Shown in pieces: positions 1 to 8,394 of a stretch of 64,000 bases of DNA. Every line of letters starts with the position of its first letter. The stretch's first letter is position 1. Both the position numbers and the translations under genes were made by a program. Source of the stretch: Pseudomonas iridis (GTDB taxonomy: Bacteria; Pseudomonadota; Gammaproteobacteria; Pseudomonadales; Pseudomonadaceae); NCBI RefSeq assembly GCF_017980685.1, contig NZ_JACXXO010000014.1, positions 1 to 64,000 of the forward strand, written 5' to 3'. The notes beneath the pieces were generated by a model. It was not told the origin of the DNA, did no database searches, and was given only the letters and a program-made list of their open reading frames with translations.

Positions 1-112
1 CAGCACGATCAGAGGAAAGAGCCGTGAATTAAAGACAAGAAGGGTCTGTTTTTCGGCCGACTTGGATTTTTTGAACCTCAAGCAGCGAGGGCCTCAAAAA
101 TCGGTGGGTACT

Positions 113-709
113 TCAGACCTTCCTTAGTTCGTCCTCCTGCTCATTAACTGCATCAATGTGCTTTCTGCGCCATTTGATGATTCGGTGGGCGGCAAACAAG
201 TAAAGGATCGCCATGCCAGTCATTGCCAGAAAAATACCTGCCCCATCCATGTAGTAAAAAGCCAGTCCGACGATGATGAACTCCAGACACAGCGGCAAAC
301 CGGTGGTGATGAAAAACGTCAGCAATTGCTCATGAGCGGTAATCCCACGCTCTACTGACTTAATGAAATGGCCAATACGCCAAGTGTTGAATTGCTGGAA
401 CTCTTTACGCATCAACTGTGCCATCCAGCCGATTGAGGCATCCATCACTACCTGTTGCACCAGCTTGGAAAGGAAATAGATTTGCAGCGGATTGATTGCC
501 GCTTGAATGCACCCGGCTAGGGTTATCGCCACCGTCAATAAAAACAGTGGGTTTAGCGCTGTTGGGGGTTGACTGTTTAGTGTGTCAATTACTTTGCCCA
601 GGAGCAGTGGCGGTGCTAGTGCAAGGACTTTCAGCGCTATGACTGTGGTGATGGTTGAGATCAATAGCCATGCGTGTTTTTTGCAAGCGGTTCTGATGAG
701 CGTCTGCAT
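113..709 (-). CDS. Stand-alone six-helix ABC transporter membrane domain protein
   Basis: The 198-residue product is almost entirely an ABC-exporter-type membrane domain. Hydrophobic helices start near LLISTITTVIALKVLALAPP and recur through a long C-terminal pair (FFITTGLPLCLEFIIVGLAF, then MAILYLFAAHRII). It ends soon after the last helix (DELRKV) with no Walker A, signature or Walker B sequence, so there is no ATPase domain. This size resembles the stand-alone six-TM family PF13748 (ABC_membrane_3), so it need not be truncated. The frame is open to an ATG at 787, but that stretch overlaps the preceding ORF and is not membrane-like; the start at 709 (MQTLIRTACKK) is preferred although its ribosome site is weak. 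It is the last visible gene of a leftward group behind a 37-residue peptide. Export of or immunity to that peptide is inference only. No ATPase gene is visible before the window edge. Confidence 0.7.
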   Translation of the reverse strand: MQTLIRTACKKHAWLLISTITTVIALKVLALAPPLLLGKVIDTLNSQPPTALNPLFLLTVAITLAGCIQAAINPLQIYFLSKLVQQVVMDASIGWMAQLMRKEFQQFNTWRIGHFIKSVERGITAHEQLLTFFITTGLPLCLEFIIVGLAFYYMDGAGIFLAMTGMAILYLFAAHRIIKWRRKHIDAVNEQEDELRKV

Positions 710-738
710 TGAATGTCTTCTGTGGTGTAGCGCTAACA

Positions 739-1031
739 TTATTTTGCAGGTGATTGACGCAAGATGGTTTGTGGTGCTACCAGGCATCCATTTCTTATAA
801 TGTTAAAGCGTTCAAGGCCAGGTATATAGCTTTGGCAAACAATGCCGTTTCCGGGAAAGTCGGTAATGACTCTATAATAAAGTTTCCGGCCTGAGTTTGT
901 GATGTTGTTGTTCAGGGTTTTTAGTTGTAACGGTTGTCGGTATGGCGTGTAATCGCCTCCAGGTCTAAGGAATTTATTGTTTTCTCAATTTTTGATTGCG
1001 CTACAAAAGGGCAAAACTCCCGCTCAGACAT
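739..1031 (-). pseudogene. Frameshifted small ORF, about 97 codons if repaired
   Basis: A well placed ribosome site (GGAG, six bases before ATG) opens a reading frame beginning MSEREFCPFVAQSKIEK that stops at 921 after 36 codons. From about base 967 a second frame takes over and stays open to 739, reading RPGGDYTPYRQPLQLK then GRKLYYRVITDFPGNGIVC and YIPGLERFNIIRNGCLVAP. That second frame has no ATG, GTG or TTG early on, so it must be entered by frameshift. Restoring one A (TTAGACC to TTAAGACC) joins the two into one 97-residue product. I do not recognise the protein. It lies between a tiny peptide gene and a membrane protein on the same strand. It may be a real mutation, a sequencing error, or less likely a programmed shift; no classical slippery heptamer is visible. 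Confidence 0.5.
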
Positions 1032-1052
1032 AATGGTCTCCTATAGTATAAA

Positions 1053-1073
1053 TGCCGGAGAGTTTCTCCGGCA
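1053..1073 (-). terminator. Hairpin after the peptide gene, possible attenuator
   Basis: Nine-base perfect arms (tgccggaga / tctccggca) with a three-base loop lie between the 37-codon ORF and the next start. On the minus strand they are followed by TTTATA, a weak U-tract. This suits a partial terminator that lets some transcription through to the downstream genes. Confidence 0.6.
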
Positions 1074-1090
1074 CTTTCCTGCAGTGTCGG

Positions 1091-1204
1091 TCAGTTAGTT
1101 AGTGAGGCAAAGAAGCTCACTTCAGAAGCCAGAAAACTATCTGATGTATACAGCATCTCTTGAAGACTATCCCAGGGGCCGATCTCGGTACGTTTTTTAC
1201 CCAT
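1091..1204 (-). CDS. 37-residue peptide, candidate secreted or modified peptide precursor
   Basis: A short ORF starts with ATG eight bases after AAGGAG and encodes 37 residues beginning MGKKRTEIGPWDSLQEML and ending ASEVSFFASLTN. It has a basic N-terminus, no hydrophobic signal peptide and no cysteine, and a serine- and aromatic-rich second half. A good promoter and a perfect inverted repeat lie upstream, a hairpin lies downstream, and then come the broken ORF and the six-helix membrane protein. This layout (strong RBS, tiny gene, hairpin, membrane protein) is what precursor genes of modified peptides or small bacteriocins look like. No maturase or peptidase is visible inside the window, so that role is inference. 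The family is not recognised. Confidence 0.6.
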   Translation of the reverse strand: MGKKRTEIGPWDSLQEMLYTSDSFLASEVSFFASLTN

Positions 1205-1250
1205 GATATTAACTCCTTGTTATTGATGTGGCGCTAACCGGTAGTTGATG

Positions 1251-1310
1251 CACTTGCATTGATAGGAATGCAAGTGATTTATAAATAACATTGGGCTATT
1301 TGGTTTTCAA
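1251..1310 (-). promoter_or_regulatory. Promoter with overlapping perfect inverted repeat for the peptide gene
   Basis: On the minus strand TTGAAA (1310-1305), 17 bases, then TATTTA (1287-1282) form a good sigma-70 promoter. The expected start of transcription falls near 1275, at the edge of a perfect 10-base inverted repeat (cacttgcatt at 1251-1260, aatgcaagtg at 1267-1276, six-base loop). The repeat is either an operator covering +1 or a hairpin at the very 5' end of the transcript. Confidence 0.55.
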
Positions 1311-1529
1311 TTGAGATCGGCAACGATATTTCCCAAGCTTCTGTGGGATTGTTCTTGCTGCTGAGTAGGGGGTTGCTTACGGTTTTTTCGGTTGTAAGAG
1401 GTGGGGGTTTTTAACTTTTCACTTCAATGAGTTGCAACGTTTAATAATGTTTCGCGCAAAGTGCGGGAAATGATCGTGGGAATTGTTGGATTTTTGTAGC
1501 AGGGGACTATCGAGCTGGAAGTTCTGGCC

Positions 1530-1625
1530 TCATCGCTGGCAAGCCAGCTCCCACACGGATCGCTGTGTTGCATAAATCGCATGCACACCGCTGATACCTG
1601 TGGGAGCTGGCTTGCCAGCGATGGG
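1530..1625. repeat. REP doublet (REPIN), family A
   Basis: Two inverted copies of the Pseudomonas REP core face each other: atcgctggcaagccagctcc on the left and ggagctggcttgccagcgat on the right, about 45 bases apart. Non-coding. Confidence 0.9.
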
Positions 1626-1641
1626 GCCCGTCCAGACGCCA

Positions 1642-1995
1642 TCAAACTTCGCTAACGAAGGTCCCGGTGCCATCAAGGATGATCTTCAAAGTCTCCACAA
1701 CCTCATCCATATCCACCATGTCCGGGTTGAAGCTGATCTCCAGCACATCATCCCCGTTCAGCGCATCGGCATCCGCCGCTGCAATCTCGATCTTCAGCAG
1801 GGTCGAGGTCAGGGTAACTTTGACGCCATCGAGCGTGGAAGGCTCGCCATCCAGCGTAATCTCCAGTTCATCCTCGTCCGGATAGCGGCTCATCAGGAAC
1901 ATGTCGCCCTTGTCGCTGTGGCAGCAGAGCATGGCCATGTTGTCTTCTTCGTCGTCGCACGGGTTGACGATGAGTAGGGCGGTGGTCATTTGCAT
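1642..1995 (-). CDS. Conserved small acidic protein of unknown function
   Basis: The 117-residue product begins MQMTTALLIVNPCDDEEDNMAMLCC and is strongly acidic, with many Asp/Glu runs (YPDEDELEITLDGEP, FNPDMVDMDEVVETL). There is no signal peptide or membrane helix, so it is probably cytosolic. The ATG at 1995 has an AGGA-type ribosome site about nine bases upstream; a second ATG two codons later is also possible. It stands alone, divergent from gdhB and followed by a REP doublet. Alternating hydrophobic and acidic residues suggest a small beta/alpha fold. I do not recognise a named family. Confidence 0.75.
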   Translation of the reverse strand: MQMTTALLIVNPCDDEEDNMAMLCCHSDKGDMFLMSRYPDEDELEITLDGEPSTLDGVKVTLTSTLLKIEIAAADADALNGDDVLEISFNPDMVDMDEVVETLKIILDGTGTFVSEV

Positions 1996-2500
1996 GGGGG
2001 AATTCCTGCCTCAAAGGGCGTGTTGGTCGCAATTGGGCGCGATTCTGCCAGCCCTCGGGAATTTCTGCATGTGAGAGTGTCAGAGGATGTGTCGTGAACG
2101 CGACATGGGTCAATGGTCATTTCTGGCACGAATGTCCCGTAAAACCGGGCATTCAGACCGGCGTTATGCGCCATGAATGCTAGTGTTTAACCCAGCCAGA
2201 GCCTTGGTTTACGTGCCAATGACCGAATATGTCGCAGCACCGCAAGCAGACACATTGTCGCACCCATTAAGCTGCGCAACGGATGAGCACCCGTAAAGGC
2301 ATTGCCGGCAGCCCCGGACAGTCGCTTTTGCAGATGCTCATTCATGGAAGGTGAATGTGACCTGAGTGTCCCGTCCAGCTTCACCCACCTGTCCCCCTGT
2401 TTCCTCTGCCCGAGATTCAGGAACAGGGCGACACAAGCCCCGAATGGGGTGTTGCACGCGACGCTTTCCATCAATAACAAGCTTAAGCGGAGTACCACAG
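1996..2500. other. Intergenic region between a divergent gene pair
   Basis: This stretch of about 500 bases separates the small acidic protein gene from gdhB and must hold both promoters. A leftward frame from 2344 to 2187 would encode about 52 residues (MNEHLQKRLSGAAGNAFTGA...), but it has no ribosome site and I do not call it a gene. I see no clear hairpins or repeats. Confidence 0.5.
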
Positions 2501-5500
2501 ATGGCGTTCTTCACCGCAGCCAGCAAAGCCGACTTCCAGCACCAACTGCAAGCGGCACTGGCGCAGCACATCAGTGAACAGGCACTGCCACAAGTGGCGC
2601 TGTTCGCTGAACAATTCTTCGGCATCATTTCCCTGGACGAGCTGACCCAGCGTCGCCTCTCCGACCTCGCTGGCTGTACTCTCTCTGCGTGGCGCCTGCT
2701 TGAGCGCTTCGATCACGCGCAACCGCAAGTGCGCGTCTACAACCCCGATTACGAGCGTCATGGCTGGCAGTCGACCCACACCGCGGTCGAAGTCCTGCAC
2801 CATGACCTGCCATTTCTGGTCGACTCGGTCCGTACCGAGCTGAACCGCCGCGGCTACAGCATCCACACCCTGCAAACCACCGTGCTCAGCGTACGTCGTG
2901 GCAGCAAGGGCGAGTTGCTGGAAATCCTGCCAAAAGGCAGCACCGGCGAAGGCGTACTGCACGAATCGCTGATGTACCTGGAAATCGACCGCTGCGCCAA
3001 CGCGGCCGAATTGAATGTGCTGAGCAAAGAGCTGGAGCAGGTTCTCGGTGAAGTCCGCGTTGCGGTCGCCGATTTTGAACCGATGAAAGCCAAGGTGCAG
3101 GAACTCCTCACCAAGCTCGACACCAGCGCATTCGTCGTCGACGCCGACGAGAAGACCGAAATCAAGAGCTTCCTGGAATGGCTGGTGGGTAACCACTTCA
3201 CCTTCCTGGGCTACGAAGAGTTCGTGGTCACCAATCAGGCCGACGGCGGCCACATCGAGTACGACCAGAACTCCTTCCTCGGCCTGACCAAGCTGCTGCG
3301 CACCGGCCTGACCTACGATGACCTGCGCATCGAAGACTACGCCGTAAGCTACCTGCGCGAACCGACCCTGCTGTCGTTCGCCAAGGCTGCGCACCCAAGC
3401 CGTGTGCATCGTCCGGCCTACCCGGACTACGTGTCGATCCGTGAAATCGACGCCGACGGCAAAGTCATCAAGGAACACCGTTTCATGGGCCTGTACACCT
3501 CTTCGGTGTATGGCGAGAGCGTGCGGGTCATCCCGTTCATCCGCCGCAAGGTCGAAGAAATCGAACACCGCTCCGGCTTCCAGTCCAAGGCTCACCTGGG
3601 CAAGGAACTGGCGCAGGTGCTCGAAGTGCTGCCGCGTGATGATCTGTTCCAGACCCCGGTCGACGAACTGTTCACGACCGTGATGTCGATCGTGCAGATC
3701 CAGGAACGCAACAAGATCCGCGTGTTCCTGCGCAAAGACCCGTACGGTCGTTTCTGCTACTGCCTGGCCTATGTGCCGCGCGACATCTATTCCACCGAAG
3801 TTCGCCAGAAGATCCAGCAAGTACTTATGGAACGTCTGAAGGCGTCCGACTGCGAGTTCTGGACGTTCTTCTCCGAGTCGGTACTGGCGCGCGTGCAGTT
3901 GATCCTGCGTGTCGATCCGAAAAACCGTCTCGACATCGACACGGTGCTGCTGGAAAAAGAAGTGGTTCAGGCCTGCCGCAGCTGGCAGGACGACTACGCC
4001 GCACTGACCGTCGAAAGCTTCGGCGAAGCCCACGGCACCAACGTGCTGGCTGACTTCCCGAAAGGCTTCCCGGCCGGCTACCGCGAGCGTTTCGCTGCGC
4101 ATTCGGCCGTGGTCGACATGCAGCACCTGCTGAGCCTGAACGAAAAAAATCCGCTGGTGATGAGTTTCTATCAGCCGCTGGGTCAGGTTTCCGGCCAGCG
4201 CGAACTGCATTGCAAGCTGTATCACGCCGACACGCCGCTGGCACTGTCCGACGTGCTGCCGATTCTGGAAAACCTTGGCCTGCGCGTTCTGGGTGAATTC
4301 CCGTATCGCCTGCGCCACACCAATGGCCGCGAGTTCTGGATTCACGATTTCGCGTTCACGGCCGCTGAAGGTCTGGACCTCGACATCCAGCAACTCAACG
4401 ACACCCTGCAGGACGCCTTCGTCCACATCGTGCGTGGCGAAGCCGAGAACGATGCGTTCAACCGTCTGGTACTGACCGCCGGCCTGCCGTGGCGCGACGT
4501 AGCGCTGCTGCGTGCCTACGCCCGTTACCTGAAGCAGATTCGTCTGGGCTTCGATCTGGGTTACATCGCCAGCACCCTGAACAACCACACCGACATCGCT
4601 CGCGAACTGACCCGGTTGTTCAAGACCCGCTTCTATCTGGCGCGCAAGCTCAGCGAAGACGACCTGGAAGACAAGCAACAGCGTCTGGAACAAGCGATTC
4701 TGACGGCACTGGACGACGTTCAGGTGCTCAACGAAGACCGCATCCTGCGTCGTTACCTCGACCTGATCAAAGCCACGCTGCGTACCAACTTCTACCAGAC
4801 TGACGCCAACGGCCAGAACAAGTCGTACTTCAGCTTCAAGTTCAACCCGCACGCAATTCCAGAGCTGCCGAAGCCAGTACCGAAGTTCGAAATCTTCGTT
4901 TACTCGCCACGCGTTGAAGGCGTGCACCTGCGCTTCGGCAACGTTGCTCGCGGTGGTCTGCGCTGGTCCGACCGTGAAGAAGACTTCCGCACTGAAGTCC
5001 TCGGCCTGGTAAAAGCCCAGCAAGTGAAGAACTCGGTCATCGTGCCGGTGGGTGCGAAGGGCGGTTTCCTGCCGCGTCGTCTGCCACTGGGCGGCAGCCG
5101 TGACGAGATCGCGGCCGAGGGCATCGCCTGCTACCGCATCTTCATTTCGGGCCTGCTGGACATCACCGACAACCTGAAAGACGGCGCGCTGGTTCCGCCA
5201 TTGAACGTGGTTCGCCACGACGATGACGACCCGTATCTGGTAGTAGCAGCGGACAAGGGCACTGCAACCTTCTCCGACATCGCCAACGGCATCGCCATCG
5301 ACTACGGCTTCTGGCTGGGTGACGCGTTTGCCTCCGGTGGTTCGGCGGGTTACGACCACAAGAAAATGGGCATCACCGCCAAAGGCGCGTGGGTTGGCGT
5401 ACAGCGCCACTTCCGCGAGCGCGGCATCAATGTCCAGGAAGACAGCATCACTGTGGTTGGCGTCGGCGACATGGCCGGTGACGTGTTCGGTAACGGTCTG

Positions 5501-7408
5501 TTGATGTCGGACAAGCTGCAACTGGTTGCTGCGTTCAACCACCTGCACATCTTCATCGATCCGAATCCGAATCCGGCGACCAGCTTCGTCGAGCGTCAGC
5601 GCCTGTTCGACCTGCCGCGTTCTGCCTGGACCGATTACGACACCAGCATCATGTCCGAAGGTGGCGGTATCTTCTCGCGTAGCGCGAAGAGCATCGCTAT
5701 TTCCCCGCAGATGCAGGAACGCTTCGACATCAAGGCTGACAAGCTGACCCCGACCGAGCTGCTGAACGCCTTGCTCAAGGCGCCGGTGGATCTGCTGTGG
5801 AACGGCGGCATCGGTACTTACGTCAAGGCCAGCACCGAAAGCCACGCTGATGTCGGCGACAAGGCCAACGATGCGCTGCGCGTGAATGGTAACGAGCTGC
5901 GCTGCAAAGTCGTGGGCGAGGGCGGTAACCTCGGCATGACCCAGCTGGGTCGTGTGGAATTCGGCCTCAATGGCGGCGGCTCCAACACCGACTTCATCGA
6001 CAACGCCGGTGGTGTGGACTGCTCCGACCACGAAGTGAACATCAAGATCCTGCTGAACGAAGTGGTTCAGGCCGGTGACATGACCGACAAGCAACGCAAC
6101 CAGTTGCTGGCGAGCATGACCGACGAAGTCGGCAATCTGGTGCTGGGCAACAACTACAAGCAGACTCAGGCCTTGTCCCTGGCAGCGCGTCGTGCGTATG
6201 AGCGCATCGCTGAGTACAAGCGTCTGATGGGCGATCTGGAAGGCCGTGGCAAGCTGGACCGTGCCATCGAGTTCCTGCCGACCGAAGAGCAACTGGCTGA
6301 GCGTATCGCTGAAGGCCACGGCCTGACGCGTCCTGAGCTATCGGTGCTGATCTCCTACAGCAAGATCGACCTCAAGGAGCAGCTGCTGGGCTCCCAGGTG
6401 CCGGACGATGATTACCTGACCCGCGACATGGAAACGGCGTTCCCGCCGACCCTGGTCAGCAAGTTCTCCGAAGCCATGCGTCGTCACCGTCTGAAGCGCG
6501 AGATCGTCAGCACCCAGATCGCCAACGATCTGGTCAACCACATGGGCATCACCTTCGTTCAACGACTCAAAGAGTCGACCGGCATGAGTCCGGCGAACGT
6601 GGCCGGCGCTTATGTGATCGTGCGCGACATCTTCCACCTCCCGCACTGGTTCCGTCAGATCGAAGCGCTGGACTATCAGGTTTCCGCTGACGTACAGCTG
6701 GAGCTGATGGACGAGCTGATGCGTCTGGGTCGCCGTGCCACTCGCTGGTTCCTGCGTGCCCGTCGTAACGAGCAGAACGCTGCCCGTGACGTCGCGCATT
6801 TCGGTCCGCACCTCAAAGAGCTGGGTCTGAAGCTCGACGAACTGCTGAGCGGCGAAATCCGTGAAAACTGGCAGGCGCGTTATCAGGCTTACGTCGCAGC
6901 CGGTGTACCGGAGTTGCTGGCGCGTATGGTTGCGGGCACCTCGCACCTGTACACCCTGCTGCCGATCATCGAAGCGTCCGACGTGACTGGCCAGAACCCT
7001 GCCGAAGTGGCCAAGGCCTACTTCGCCGTGGGCAGTGCGCTGGACATCACCTGGTACCTGCAACAGATCAGTGCTCTGCCGGTTGAAAACAACTGGCAGG
7101 CGCTGGCCCGTGAAGCGTTCCGTGATGATGTGGACTGGCAGCAACGTGCGATCACCATCTCTGTCCTGCAACAGGGCGACGGCACTCAGGACGTTGAAAC
7201 ACGTCTGGCGCTGTGGATGGCGCAGCACGAAAGCATGATCTCGCGCTGGCGCGCCATGCTGGTGGAAATCCGTGCCGCGAGCGGCACTGACTACGCCATG
7301 TATGCAGTCGCCAACCGTGAGCTGCTGGATCTGGCGTTGAGCGGCCAGGCAGTCGTTCCTGCACCGGCGACGACCTCGGCCAACGCCGAGCTCGAGCCGG
7401 CTGTCTGA
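2501..7408 (+). CDS. gdhB: NAD-specific glutamate dehydrogenase, large 180-kDa class
   Basis: This enzyme oxidatively deaminates glutamate to 2-oxoglutarate and ammonia with NAD, chiefly for growth on glutamate, arginine and related amino acids in the cytosol. The 1635-residue length fits the L-180 class (PF05088; P. aeruginosa GdhB is about 1620). The catalytic domain follows a long N-terminal region. GGLRWSDREEDFRTEVLG near residue 818 and VPVGAKGGF near 850 carry the glutamate-binding and catalytic lysine region, and VVGVGDMAGDVFGNG further on is the Rossmann-type nucleotide site. The frame is open further upstream, but the ATG at 2501 (MAFFTAASKADFQHQL) has GGAG nine bases before it and begins the conserved sequence. 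It is monocistronic with a strong terminator. Allosteric arginine control is known for the family but not visible here. Confidence 0.97.
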   Translation: MAFFTAASKADFQHQLQAALAQHISEQALPQVALFAEQFFGIISLDELTQRRLSDLAGCTLSAWRLLERFDHAQPQVRVYNPDYERHGWQSTHTAVEVLHHDLPFLVDSVRTELNRRGYSIHTLQTTVLSVRRGSKGELLEILPKGSTGEGVLHESLMYLEIDRCANAAELNVLSKELEQVLGEVRVAVADFEPMKAKVQELLTKLDTSAFVVDADEKTEIKSFLEWLVGNHFTFLGYEEFVVTNQADGGHIEYDQNSFLGLTKLLRTGLTYDDLRIEDYAVSYLREPTLLSFAKAAHPSRVHRPAYPDYVSIREIDADGKVIKEHRFMGLYTSSVYGESVRVIPFIRRKVEEIEHRSGFQSKAHLGKELAQVLEVLPRDDLFQTPVDELFTTVMSIVQIQERNKIRVFLRKDPYGRFCYCLAYVPRDIYSTEVRQKIQQVLMERLKASDCEFWTFFSESVLARVQLILRVDPKNRLDIDTVLLEKEVVQACRSWQDDYAALTVESFGEAHGTNVLADFPKGFPAGYRERFAAHSAVVDMQHLLSLNEKNPLVMSFYQPLGQVSGQRELHCKLYHADTPLALSDVLPILENLGLRVLGEFPYRLRHTNGREFWIHDFAFTAAEGLDLDIQQLNDTLQDAFVHIVRGEAENDAFNRLVLTAGLPWRDVALLRAYARYLKQIRLGFDLGYIASTLNNHTDIARELTRLFKTRFYLARKLSEDDLEDKQQRLEQAILTALDDVQVLNEDRILRRYLDLIKATLRTNFYQTDANGQNKSYFSFKFNPHAIPELPKPVPKFEIFVYSPRVEGVHLRFGNVARGGLRWSDREEDFRTEVLGLVKAQQVKNSVIVPVGAKGGFLPRRLPLGGSRDEIAAEGIACYRIFISGLLDITDNLKDGALVPPLNVVRHDDDDPYLVVAADKGTATFSDIANGIAIDYGFWLGDAFASGGSAGYDHKKMGITAKGAWVGVQRHFRERGINVQEDSITVVGVGDMAGDVFGNGLLMSDKLQLVAAFNHLHIFIDPNPNPATSFVERQRLFDLPRSAWTDYDTSIMSEGGGIFSRSAKSIAISPQMQERFDIKADKLTPTELLNALLKAPVDLLWNGGIGTYVKASTESHADVGDKANDALRVNGNELRCKVVGEGGNLGMTQLGRVEFGLNGGGSNTDFIDNAGGVDCSDHEVNIKILLNEVVQAGDMTDKQRNQLLASMTDEVGNLVLGNNYKQTQALSLAARRAYERIAEYKRLMGDLEGRGKLDRAIEFLPTEEQLAERIAEGHGLTRPELSVLISYSKIDLKEQLLGSQVPDDDYLTRDMETAFPPTLVSKFSEAMRRHRLKREIVSTQIANDLVNHMGITFVQRLKESTGMSPANVAGAYVIVRDIFHLPHWFRQIEALDYQVSADVQLELMDELMRLGRRATRWFLRARRNEQNAARDVAHFGPHLKELGLKLDELLSGEIRENWQARYQAYVAAGVPELLARMVAGTSHLYTLLPIIEASDVTGQNPAEVAKAYFAVGSALDITWYLQQISALPVENNWQALAREAFRDDVDWQQRAITISVLQQGDGTQDVETRLALWMAQHESMISRWRAMLVEIRAASGTDYAMYAVANRELLDLALSGQAVVPAPATTSANAELEPAV

Positions 7409-7421
7409 TCGGCAACTGAAT

Positions 7422-7460
7422 GAAAAAGCCCCGCATCGTGAGATGCGGGGCTTTTTTGTT
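7422..7460 (+). terminator. Rho-independent terminator of gdhB
   Basis: GC-rich arms agccccgcatc / gatgcggggct with a four-base loop are flanked by an A-run and a T6 tract, so the hairpin can work in both directions. It also closes the leftward gene that ends at 7554. Confidence 0.9.
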
Positions 7461-7553
7461 TATGCGGGCTCAACAAGTGCAGCCGCGCAAATCTCTCGGA
7501 TACAGTCGATGCTATTACGCGTCGACTGCTCCTTTATTCGAAATACCCGAACT

Positions 7554-8144
7554 TTAATTCGAATCCAGTCTCAGGAATTGTTGCGCCGAACGCGAGAACC
7601 CGTAATTCGCCAAGTCATCAAAACCGCGTTCGACGATTTCAATGTTGAGTTTGACCAGAGTCCCCTGTTGCCCGCTGAAAGTGTAGACCTTATCGTCGAG
7701 CACTTGCCTTTTAATGAAATCGCCCTGATTCAATTTCAAATAAACGCTGGCATTGTTTGTTGTAATGTCATCCAGTGTGACGACATTCAAATTGGCATCG
7801 AACAGTGCGAAAGAACCTGTGGTGTTCGATTCCGTGAAGGCTCCGAGGGGATAGCCGATTTTGACGCCGGCACCGAGATACAACGCATGGTTCGTGCCGC
7901 TGCGGAATTGTATCTTGTACGTGTAATCGTCATGGCCAATAAAGTAAGCGTAGTCCGGGCCATCCCACCTGGCTGGAGAGTAGCTGGCCAGGGTGTCACC
8001 GGATTTTTCAGGGCCTTGGGATGTAGTGATATGGCTCTTGCGGAACTCGTAGTTTTTGCCGAAAGGATGTTTGTCGAAGAATACGATGTCAGCATCATCG
8101 AATTTGATTTTTGCCAGAAAAGATCGGCTATTCGAAATACCCAT
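7554..8144 (-). CDS. Orphan protein of unknown function
   Basis: The 196-residue product starts MGISNSRSFLAKIKFDDADIV at an ATG preceded by AAGGA seven bases upstream. There is no signal peptide or membrane helix. The sequence is rich in aromatic and beta-forming residues (YAYFIGHDDYTYKIQFRSG, SFALFDANLNVVTLDD, VYTFSGQQGTLVKLNIEIV), suggesting an all-beta fold. Base composition is clearly lower in GC than in the gdhB gene beside it. I recognise no family. It is a single-gene unit bounded by the gdhB terminator and about 250 bases of AT-richer upstream sequence that must hold its promoter. Its isolation and composition suggest accessory, possibly acquired, DNA. Confidence 0.75.
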   Translation of the reverse strand: MGISNSRSFLAKIKFDDADIVFFDKHPFGKNYEFRKSHITTSQGPEKSGDTLASYSPARWDGPDYAYFIGHDDYTYKIQFRSGTNHALYLGAGVKIGYPLGAFTESNTTGSFALFDANLNVVTLDDITTNNASVYLKLNQGDFIKRQVLDDKVYTFSGQQGTLVKLNIEIVERGFDDLANYGFSRSAQQFLRLDSN

Positions 8145-8339
8145 GGGTTCGTCCTTGTTTGGTTGGGTTTAAGTTCTGTGTTGCATCGACAGTATGCAAT
8201 TCATTGAGTTTTTTAAAAGCCTGGAACGGTTACTTGTTATTGCGCGAGTGAAGATCGCATTAGCGGTTTGGAATAACTGGTAAAGAAATGACGTAGTGCA
8301 ATCGGGTTGCGGATTCTTTTGTGATGTTGCACGCGTTAA

Positions 8340-8376
8340 AAAGCATTGCCTCTGCTTATCATCTAGGCAGAGGCGT
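8340..8376 (-). terminator. Terminator of the lipoprotein gene
   Basis: Eight-base arms (gcctctgc / gcagaggc) with an eleven-base loop lie about 20 bases past the stop codon of the leftward lipoprotein. On the minus strand they are followed by AATGCTTTTTAA. Confidence 0.7.
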
Positions 8377-8394
8377 TGCCTGTTAACGGTGGCG

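Noticed and set aside
2187..2346. 52-codon leftward frame upstream of gdhB
   Set aside because: No ribosome site, no recognisable domain, and it lies in the probable gdhB promoter region. Not strong enough to call.
2483..6319. 1278-codon open frame antisense to gdhB
   Set aside because: High GC and strong codon bias leave the opposite strand free of stops. The translation is low-complexity (V, Q, H, A rich) with no ribosome site or domain, while the sense strand encodes a complete conserved enzyme.
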